From assembly GCA_011503125.2 (NCBI GenBank), contig WWBZ02000033.1, positions 1,674,001 to 1,738,000 on the forward strand: a stretch of 64,000 bases of DNA, read 5' to 3'. The notes beneath the pieces were generated by a model that saw nothing but the letters and a program-made list of their open reading frames with translations, made no database searches and was not told the origin of the DNA. Position 1 is the stretch's first letter. Each line of letters starts with the position of its first letter. Of the stretch, positions 57,221-64,000 are shown one piece after another. The position numbers and the translations under genes are program-made. The stretch comes from Botryosphaeria dothidea (taxonomy: Eukaryota > Ascomycota > Dothideomycetes > Botryosphaeriales > Botryosphaeriaceae).

Positions 57221-58519
57221 ATGCTCCTCCTGACTTCCCGCCTTCCGATAAGGCCGGGGCGCTTGATCTTCGCCTTCGCAGGAATCACCGCACTTGTGCT
57301 GTGGCATTTCTACATTCTCAGCAGCTCGCAGCCCTTCCAAATAGCCGAAGCACTCGTCGGAGAGCAGACAGGCGCGGATACCGCCAATTCCACCCTCGGC
57401 GTACGTAGCCGCCGACATCCGCCATTATGCGCAAGCTCATGAGTACTGACGCTATACTCCCTCCAGTTCCAAGCCATCATCGCGATCTCATCAGAAGATG
57501 CCTCCAAGCCGGACGCCTGGCGCCAGCACGGCCTCCTCGCGGCGGCGAACCGGACAGGCCTGGACATCAAAGTGCACCAATCGCGCGCCATCCCGGACGG
57601 CGAGCTGCGCGCCTTTATGAACCACGCCTCCAAGAATGGCGAGTCGCCGCGGGTCGGCAGCGCGCGGGCGTGGATAGCACACCTGGACGCGCTCAAATAT
57701 ATCCTCGCGCACAATATCACCACCGCCCTCATCCTCGAGGATGATGCCGACTGGGATGTCCGCATCCGCGAGTTGCTCGCGCCGAGCGCGCCCATTCCGT
57801 CTCTCGCTCGCGAGATTCTGGATGACGATGACTCCTCGTCGGCGGCCCTCAATGCCAGCTTCTCCAATTCCACCCTGCCGTACTCGCTCGCCTACGACAT
57901 CCTCTGGCTCGGACACTGCGGTTCGGTTAAGACACCGTATACCCGCCAGCTACATCTTGACGATGACAACTCCCTACCGCCGGCCCTCGAGCTCCGCGCT
58001 CTAGCGGACAGGTATGCGTATACGCCGCTGCCGGATCAGACGCGTTCGATCATGCGTTCGCCTGGACCGACTTGCACGTATGCTTACGGCGTTACTAGAC
58101 GCGGGGCGCAGCGGATTCTAGAGCTAGCTGGTCATGGAGGTGGCGCAGCCTTCGATAATGAAGTCGGGGCTGGGTGTGCCATGGGGGAGAAGAAGGGCGG
58201 GCTGAAGTGCGTGAGCGTGGCGCCGGAGTTGTTCCATCACCAGCGGGTCATTGGATTGGATGGGAAGGATAGTAGCATTGTGGACGGTATGAACTTGGCA
58301 GAGGAAAGGGAAAAAGAGGACGGAGAGTTGAAGAGTCGGAAGGGGAGGAAGAAGAAAGGAAAGAAGGAAAAGAAAAAGGTGAGTATGGATGGAGTAGATA
58401 AGAGGAGGTTTATCACGTTCAACATCATGTATAGCGCACGGTGTAATGCGGAGAGGTCGGAGAAGGAGTTGGTGAAATGTATGCCGACGGAGCAGGAGCT
58501 GGAGAAGTATACGACGTGA
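57221..58519 (+). CDS. type II membrane glycosyltransferase, GT25 (LPS-biosynthesis) family
   Basis: Two exons, join(57221..57400, 57467..58519), encode 410 residues. The donor GTACGT follows GGC, and the acceptor CTCCAG opens FQAIIAISSEDASKPDAWRQ. A short cytoplasmic N-terminus is followed by a membrane anchor (about 14-34, LIFAFAGITALVLWHFYIL), as expected for a Golgi enzyme. The lumenal domain has the GT25 pattern: substrate-facing AWIAHLDALKYIL, then ALILEDDADWD with the metal-binding EDD at 151-153, and YGVTRRGAQRILEL. GT25 enzymes transfer galactose or related sugars in bacteria and collagen glycosylation in animals; fungal substrates are undefined. A lysine-rich block (KSRKGRKKKGKKEKKK) near the C-terminus is unusual for a secretory enzyme. 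Confidence 0.8.
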
Positions 58520-59659
58520 AGGAGGGGGTCCCGTTCCTTGTTTCTTTTCTTGTTCTCCCTTTGGCTACAAGTGGAGCGTTGGCGTCTGGATCGATACCCC
58601 CATTACTTTATCATGCGAGACAAGAAGAACGAACGACCAATGAATTGATAGAGCGCTTGCACGGCATTTGTTAATTTGGTATCACTCAGAACGTTGAGGT
58701 GCATTGTGCTTCCTTGAAAACGTGTAACCTCCAATCCTGGCTTGCACATCTTCTATTTCACTTTTGGAAGTAGAGATTTCCGAGCGGAACTGTTCAAGAG
58801 GATGCATGGCAGATCCGTCCTGACGATTGCTCCAGCTCCCTGTGAATACTTGTGCTTGTTGTTGTGGAACATGGAAGCTCAGATATCCATTCTGTGGCGC
58901 TGCGGGAGTAACCTTTTTCAGGAATGTCGAAGACGGAGAATTTGGAGAATCTGATGTTCGAAAAAGGTAGTTGGAAGATCGCGTTTTCAGGCGTCCAGTT
59001 ACCAGCCCTCCGGAATCAAGCAGCCGAGGCGGAGAAACAGGACGCACGCTGTCGAGGACCACCAGAGACGCACGAATGCCATCCGACCAAATGTATGTAG
59101 GTACCAAGCTGCATAACGCGCGGCCTCGGACATGTGAGACTGAGCGAGCGAATGCGTGCAAAACGGGCGGTGACGTGGGAGCCAAGGCGGGAGGGGAGAG
59201 GGTAAGCTGCGGAGTTGCTCCAGACAACGTGCGGGAGTGCGCAGAGGCCAGGGACGGCCGCGTGCTGCGCTGGCTGAGGCGGGCGGATCAGCGTCATGAG
59301 GCCGATCGCCTACAGTACCCAGCCCCAAATGTACTGACCAGCCGCCCGATAATTGAACGAACAGCACTACTAGCCACCTGCAGCAAAAAGCACAACAAGC
59401 CCGCTGTTCCCAGAACTCCATGAACCTAACGATCGTCCACTGGTGAGTCCCACGCAATTGGTCTCCTGCTGTTTCCATTGCTAACGCCCATAGTCCCTGC
59501 AGAACATCCTGAGGAAACACGGCACACGCTCGTTACTCGCCAGCACGCCTGACCAACTCCCACCTCGAACCACCCAGGCGCTGCTGTCTCGTTCCGACAG
59601 AGCTTTCCGCATTCCTCACCTCTCGGCACATCTCACTTCAAAGTCCACCAAACTCCACA
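58520..59659. other. region between the GT25 gene and a secreted-protein gene
   Basis: Contains the GT25 3' UTR, one doubtful minus-strand ORF (58682-59227, listed) with overlapping frames on both strands, and the promoter of the 59660 gene. No conserved element is recognised. Confidence 0.4.
58682..59227 (-). CDS. doubtful hypothetical protein (181 aa)
   Basis: A single open frame starting MSGATPQLTLSPPALAPTS. Composition is Ser/Pro-rich with no domain; the last ~45 residues (HPLEQFRSEISTSKSEIEDV) could form a short coiled coil. Plus-strand and other minus-strand frames of similar length overlap it, so chance is a serious alternative. No homologue is recalled. Confidence 0.22.
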   Translation of the reverse strand: MSGATPQLTLSPPALAPTSPPVLHAFARSVSHVRGRALCSLVPTYIWSDGIRASLVVLDSVRPVSPPRLLDSGGLVTGRLKTRSSNYLFRTSDSPNSPSSTFLKKVTPAAPQNGYLSFHVPQQQAQVFTGSWSNRQDGSAMHPLEQFRSEISTSKSEIEDVQARIGGYTFSRKHNAPQRSE

Positions 59660-60400
59660 ATGCGCTCACAATCACTCCGCCTCTCGTCCGGCCTGCTACT
59701 CGCCTTTGCTCTGCTCGCCGCCAGCAGCAGCCAGCCCGACTCCGCTCCCGCCTCCCCGCCCGACGGCACCGATAACCTTAACATCAACCACAACGCCGCC
59801 GCCGCAAACCTCGATGCCGCCGCGACACCGACGTCCTACTCGCCCTTCCTCCCCGGGCTCCTCCTAGAAAACAACGTCCCGCTGGCCCTCCAACACCCCA
59901 CCGCCGCGCGAGCCACGCCCGCCAACAACGCCAACACCGCCGCAACGGCCTCGCCCTCCACCACCGCCGCGCCCTACGACCCCTTCTGGGATATCCACGA
60001 CCTCAAGAAGCGGCAAGCGACGAGCTCGTCCTCGTCGTCCTCGCGCGGCGGCACCACCTGCCCGACATCGTACACGGCGTGCGCGGCGCTCGGCGCCCCC
60101 GGCCTGTGCTGCAAGCGCGACAGCAGCTGCGCGGTCGACCAGGCGGGCCACGTCGCGTGCTGCCCGACGGGCGCGGTGTGCACGGGGTCGCTCACGGCGG
60201 GCGCGGGCGTCAGCGCCACCGTCTCGGGCGTCACGACCGTGACCACCGACAGCACCAGCCTGAGCTTCCAGTTCCCGTCGACGGTGTCGACCGGCACGAA
60301 CAGCGGCTTCATCATCGTGGCCAGCTCGACGGTGGCGAGCCCGAACGGCGCGGGCAAGGGCAGGAGGGGCTTGATTCCGGTGGTGGGGTGGTGGTTGTAG
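59660..60400 (+). CDS. secreted Ser/Thr/Ala-rich protein with eight-Cys module
   Basis: A single exon of 246 residues. The first ~24 residues (MRSQSLRLSSGLLLAFALLAA) form a signal peptide. A low-complexity Ala/Pro/Thr stretch leads to a dibasic Kex2-type site (DLKKRQ, about residue 117). A compact Cys module follows: CPTSYTAC, LCCKRDSSC, VACCPTGAVC, eight Cys with two CC pairs. A Ser/Thr/Val-rich beta-like region ends the protein (TVTTDSTSLSFQFPSTV, then GFIIVASS). The layout resembles fungal cell-surface proteins often annotated as GPI-anchored, but the C-terminus (GLIPVVGWWL) is a short hydrophobic tail, so anchoring is uncertain. Role unknown; wall-associated or secreted. Confidence 0.72.
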   Translation: MRSQSLRLSSGLLLAFALLAASSSQPDSAPASPPDGTDNLNINHNAAAANLDAAATPTSYSPFLPGLLLENNVPLALQHPTAARATPANNANTAATASPSTTAAPYDPFWDIHDLKKRQATSSSSSSSRGGTTCPTSYTACAALGAPGLCCKRDSSCAVDQAGHVACCPTGAVCTGSLTAGAGVSATVSGVTTVTTDSTSLSFQFPSTVSTGTNSGFIIVASSTVASPNGAGKGRRGLIPVVGWWL

Positions 60401-60946
60401 ATACGTGAGGGTGGAGAGGACGTCTTCGATTCTTCTGGTGTTCTTCGTACTGGCTGCCCAGCCCAAAGGGCTATGGGCGAGCTGAAAGATGCGTTCATGG
60501 CGAGATGATGATGGCTGCGAGGTAAGAGAATGATGAATGGCATTTGGGTCTAATGAGGTGAATGACAGATGAAAAAGAAAGGAAGGGCGGCTATATATGA
60601 ACATGGTGGATCAACAAGGAGTTAGTTGGTTGTAAATAAGATTTCCGGGACTTTACTTCATCTTGCAAATTGGCTGCCCACTGGGTGTAGCACATGTTCA
60701 AATTCCTAGAAATTTACACTGTCTATGCTCTGGGGATATCTCCCACTTGTTGACTTGCCCGTTATTGAACTCTACATGTGTTACATCTCAATCCGTAAGA
60801 GAGGAGAATAAACCATCCGTATATCATGTTCATAAGTTCCAAAATTTTGCAATGACACCCGTACTCCAGTCCATGCAGGTGACATCCGTATTGACACGTG
60901 AACCCTCCTCTTTTCTTACAAATGCTCCCGCTCCTCGATCCTCTGA
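60401..60946. other. convergent intergenic region
   Basis: Holds the 3' UTRs of the secreted-protein gene (+) and the predicted mitochondrial gene (-). AT-rich. A TATATAT at 60592-60598 lies downstream of both genes and has no obvious promoter role. Confidence 0.45.
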
Positions 60947-61820
60947 TCACCAGATGCCCAACCACTTCTTCACCGGCCTCTTCTGCTGCGGCCTCCCCTC
61001 AAAATCCCTGAACGCCTCCTGCTCCTCCTTCGCGACGGGGCTCTGCGCATCAATGCCCTTCTCCGCATCCTCCACCGGCACCACCTCCATCTTCTTTTCC
61101 CTCGGCTCGCCCAACCACCCCTTCAGAATCCCGCTCTCCTCGGCCTCCAACCCGTGCGCGCGCTTGTACTCGGCGCGCTTGTCGACGTCCTCGACCTTGC
61201 GCTTGCGCTTCTCGGCGGTCTCGGCGGAGACGTGCTCGGTGTGCATCTTGTAGACCTGGAGGAACTGGGAGATCGAGCGGAGCGGGTGCGTGAGCAGCTC
61301 GGAGCGCGGGGGGAGAAGGTCGCGGTAGGGCGTCGTGGTGAGGAAGTTCATGAGGAAGGTGTAGAAGGCGAGGGAGAAGAGGACCGCCTGCGATCGATCA
61401 GCACTGCTCATTCGTCTGGGATTGGTGGGGATGGGGGTTTGGAGGACGCACGAAGGAGATGTAGACGTGCAGCATCCGGTTTGTCAGGAACCAGTGCATG
61501 AAGGAGCCTTCTGGCGGCATCATGTTGGGGTACTTTTTCCGGTTTTGCGCCATGAGCTCTTCGGGCGTGAGGCGCGGGCCGTAGGTGTATTGCGGCCTCT
61601 TGCGGCTGGAGGGGAGGCGTGCCGCGTGCGAGGGCGGCCGGAACTTGTCGGGCTTCTCGAGGACGCGGGGTTTGCCATCTTCCGGCTTGGAGGCGTAGGC
61701 GCGGCGGAGGAGCAATCGGTGCGGCGCTGATGCTGTTGGGCGAAGTGCGGCGGAGGTGTGGGAGAGGTAGCCGGGGAAGAGGCGCACGAGGGCGCGGGGC
61801 ATTGACGCGGGCGTTGCCAT
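60947..61820 (-). CDS. predicted mitochondrial inner-membrane protein, function unknown
   Basis: Two exons, complement(60947..61387, 61452..61820), encode 269 residues. The donor is TTC|GTGCGT and the acceptor is CGCAG; the join is phase 0 inside a membrane segment. The N-terminal ~45 residues are rich in Arg, Ala, Ser and Leu without acidic residues (RLLLRRAYASKPEDGKP), a typical mitochondrial presequence with a processing-like RAYAS site. A conserved-looking block follows, with YTYGPRLTPEELMAQNRKKY. One transmembrane helix spans HVYISFAVLFSLAFYTFLMNF. A charged, lysine-rich C-terminal domain lies outside. It resembles single-pass fungal mitochondrial proteins of unknown function; involvement in respiratory-complex assembly is a guess. 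It is divergent from the methyltransferase gene. Confidence 0.75.
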
Positions 61821-62377
61821 GGCGGCGTTGATTTATTGGATTTGCTGCAGATTGGCGGAGAGGTTGTGGGCGGAGGTGGTGAGAGAGTTTGGGAAAATTG
61901 GTGCGGTCATGGTTCGCGCGGGCGGCCGGAGAGCGGCGGCGGCGGTGGGTGCTGGGGATCGCGGATCGGTCAGGCCGCTCTCAAACTCTTCCCTGACCTC
62001 GGTGCTTTTCTTCTGCCACTCCCTTATCTGCTTTTCGTGTACTTCGCATCCTGTAGCGTTTCTGAGGTAGGTGAAACGTTCCCAACTTTCTCTTTACTTC
62101 AGTCTAGCAATTACGCCTTGCTCTCTCCGGGTTGTTGTAAAGCGTCAAGATGCTTGGCCATCTCGATGAAAGGCGTAATTCAACATTCGTACTAGAGCAA
62201 TAACACAAGCAGCGGGAGAGTGAAAGATGCACAAAGGCATGTTTCGCTTCAATTTCATACACTTGCTTCTCTATCCAACGTCTAACGTCTCCTATGCTTT
62301 CAGTCTTTCCCGGCAGAGCGGTGCTCTATTTCCTCCGTCATTTCTACTTTTACTATCTTTACCTCATCCGTTGCCTG
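61821..62377. other. divergent promoter between mitochondrial protein and methyltransferase genes
   Basis: 557 bases. The frame of the methyltransferase stays open upstream to an ATG at 62294 and would add a hydrophobic stretch rich in Tyr, Phe and Leu; this is more likely leader sequence. Confidence 0.45.
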
Positions 62378-63367
62378 ATGGCCAAGGACCCGCCTCCGTT
62401 TGCTCAATCCGATTACTGGGACGAGCGCTTCACCAAGAACCCGTCCGCTTTTGACTGGCTGCTTCCCGCGAACTGCCTTGACGGTCCCATCGTGGAAGCT
62501 ATCGACGCCTCAAGCAATCCTCGCCCGAGCCTCTTACATATCGGCTGCGGCACCTCAGTCCTCTCCCTGCATCTCCGCTCCCACGTGAAAGACCCCCGTC
62601 AGATTCACAACACCGACTTTTCCCGCGTGGCCGTTGAGCTCGGCGCCAAATGGGAGCGCGAAGTCTTCGAAGCCGAGGTCGCCGCCAAAGAAGCTGGCGG
62701 AAGCTTCGGGACAAATGAAAAACCGGCGAATCCAGACCCAGCATCTTCGCCTACGACGAACGGCGAGGGGCGTGTAGAAATCACGAATGGTAGCCCGGAT
62801 CACCCGCCCCGGATGCGTTGGAGCACCCTCGACCTGCTCTCTCCCTCCTCCATACGCGCCTTAGCCGAGAAGGAGACGTACGATATCGTCGTTGATAAGA
62901 GCACATGCGATGCCATCAGCTGCGGCGACGACGTCTGCGTCTCCTTGCCCCATTCTCTGTTGCCGGCGGATTTCACTCTGAACCTAGGAGTAGAGGCAAC
63001 GATACTTAAAATCCACCCTCTTCATATTTTGGCTTTGCATTTGGCTTCCCTCGTTCCGGCTGGTGGTCGTTGGATAGCGTTGTCGTACTGCGGACACCGC
63101 TTTCCCTTCTTCGAGCCGTATCCGGAAAAGGTAGAAGAGGGAAGGTTGGACGACGAGGTGTTCGCAAAGGGGTTTGTCCATCCTGGAAGGCTTTGGCGGC
63201 TGGAAAGGAAGGAGATGGTTGAGGTGGAGGTGGAGGGTAGTGGTGCTGAAGGAAGGGGGATCGTGCATAGGCCGCGGACGGCGCATTGGGTATACGTGAT
63301 GGCGAGGACGGATGTGGCGCTGGGGGTGAAGAGACAAAGGACTGAAAACAATATGCAGTCAATTTGA
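62378..63367 (+). CDS. class I SAM-dependent methyltransferase (EEF1A-lysine methyltransferase-like)
   Basis: A single exon of 329 residues from MAKDPPPFAQ. The start region SDYWDERFTKNPSAFDWLLP matches the YWDxRF...FDW entry of the METTL13/EEF1AKMT4 type. SAM motif I is LLHIGCGTS (52-60), an acidic strand-2 end lies in HNTDFSRVAV, and the motif-IV-like segment is YDIVVDKSTCDAI (168-180). The C-terminal half has HLASLVPAGGRWIALSY and ends HWVYVMARTD, typical late strands of the fold. Between strands 2 and 3 a low-complexity insertion (about 103-143, EKPANPDPASSPTTNGE) is not part of the fold. Protein lysine methylation is the best guess; the substrate is not deducible. Confidence 0.78.
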   Translation: MAKDPPPFAQSDYWDERFTKNPSAFDWLLPANCLDGPIVEAIDASSNPRPSLLHIGCGTSVLSLHLRSHVKDPRQIHNTDFSRVAVELGAKWEREVFEAEVAAKEAGGSFGTNEKPANPDPASSPTTNGEGRVEITNGSPDHPPRMRWSTLDLLSPSSIRALAEKETYDIVVDKSTCDAISCGDDVCVSLPHSLLPADFTLNLGVEATILKIHPLHILALHLASLVPAGGRWIALSYCGHRFPFFEPYPEKVEEGRLDDEVFAKGFVHPGRLWRLERKEMVEVEVEGSGAEGRGIVHRPRTAHWVYVMARTDVALGVKRQRTENNMQSI

Positions 63368-63589
63368 CGTGGAATCGTGTAGATATGGAGAAGTGTGTTA
63401 TGACCTCAGCATCGGAACTGAACTTTATCCTGTGGGTGCTCAATGTCTTGCGCTCTTGGGGTTGTGGTTGTGGCCTTGTTGATTTTGTGATGCTAGAAAT
63501 AGTGAAGCAATACAACCAAAAGATGGACGGAGCAAAAGTGGCAGGAAGAGGTTAGGGCAGAGAAGATTAGACTGTACAATTGAGTGCCT

Positions 63590-64000
63590 CTATTGCCTTG
63601 ATATCGAGAAATTCCACCATGACCCCTCGCCTTTGTCCAATTTACTCTTGATCCGCTCGGCAGCGCGATTCATGTGTTTGACGTCTTCTTTTTCCAGTGA
63701 GCTGATATGCCATCCCTCCAAGCCATGAAAGAGCAACGCGACGCTGGATTCCTTCCACAAGGGGGCACCCTCTGTCTCGTTGATCCATATCGTCATGATC
63801 AGGTGGAATATGGACAGGATAAGTACGCCTAACGGCAGAACTATCCATTGCCACCTCACCTGGACGTACGTCTCATTGTGCATCGCCAAGCCAGGAGCCC
63901 TGAAGCTTGAACCTGACGTGCGGATTTGATCCGTCACGCTCGAGGCGATGCGGTCGAATGTGAGAGCCAAGTCTCGCTCTCTGAAGATGGCTTCTGACAG
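63590..64000 (-). CDS. DUF3176 family membrane protein (partial, C-terminal end)
   Basis: The open frame runs off the right edge, so only the last ~136 residues are present. The block VRWQWIVLPLGVLILSIFHLI, a membrane helix, followed by APLWKESSVALLFHGLEGW matches the conserved C-terminus of fungal DUF3176 proteins. That family has several membrane helices, is abundant in moulds and has no known function. A basic and polar cytoplasmic-type tail ends the protein. The start and earlier helices lie beyond the window. Confidence 0.8.
   Translation of the reverse strand: MSEAIFRERDLALTFDRIASSVTDQIRTSGSSFRAPGLAMHNETYVQVRWQWIVLPLGVLILSIFHLIMTIWINETEGAPLWKESSVALLFHGLEGWHISSLEKEDVKHMNRAAERIKSKLDKGEGSWWNFSISRQ

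Noticed and set aside
60592..60598. TATATAT as a promoter
   Set aside because: It lies in the convergent 3' region of two genes, with no ORF positioned to use it.

Overview
The window is a stretch of nuclear DNA from a filamentous ascomycete (Pezizomycotina), plausibly a Dothideomycete. The evidence is the gene content (fungal NUP120, RTP1, a cot-1 type NDR kinase, a UDS1-domain protein, a HET-domain remnant, a DUF3176 protein) and the gene architecture: mostly 47-140 nt introns with GTRNGT-like donors, CTRAY-like branch points and YAG acceptors, and monocistronic genes on both strands. The class-level placement is inference. No bacterial operon, CRISPR array, rRNA, convincing tRNA or intact transposon was seen.

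Layout. 0-4.2 kb: a tiny Cys-rich ORF (498-662, +) and a low-complexity hypothetical protein (1071-3022, -). 4.2-15.4 kb: nucleoporin NUP120 (-), recombinase RAD51 (-), a divergently transcribed AtuA/DUF1446-like enzyme (+), a secreted Cys-containing protein (+) and a basic unknown protein (+). 15.4-22.7 kb: a 7.3 kb convergent gap without a recognisable gene. 22.7-25.2 kb: an Ime2/MAK-type kinase (-). 25.2-34.4 kb: another ~9 kb gene-poor stretch, upstream of that kinase. 34.4-48.4 kb: a housekeeping-rich block with RTP1 (+), a small basic ORF (-), snRNP SmF (-), a small Cys-rich ORF (+), a broken HET-domain gene (-), NAR1 (-), RPB12 (+) and the NDR kinase cot-1/CBK1 (-). 50.5-64 kb: UDS1-domain coiled-coil protein (-), ESCRT-I VPS37 (+), a GT25-type glycosyltransferase (+), a doubtful ORF (-), a Cys-rich secreted protein (+), a predicted mitochondrial membrane protein (-), a class I methyltransferase (+) and the 3' end of a DUF3176 membrane protein (-, runs off the window).

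Function. Most recognised genes are conserved eukaryotic core genes: nuclear pore, homologous recombination, RNA polymerase assembly and subunit, splicing snRNP, cytosolic Fe-S assembly, endosomal sorting and polarity/septation. They are independent units, not a pathway cluster. The accessory parts are the two long gene-poor regions, the HET pseudogene and several small secreted or Cys-rich products. Exon structures were assembled by hand from splice signals and frame continuity and checked by length arithmetic; no search was run. I did not find a convincing undescribed multi-gene system. The best leads are the MCB-bearing RAD51 promoter, the long upstream region of the meiosis-type kinase, the gene-poor gaps with long open frames, and the unassigned small proteins.
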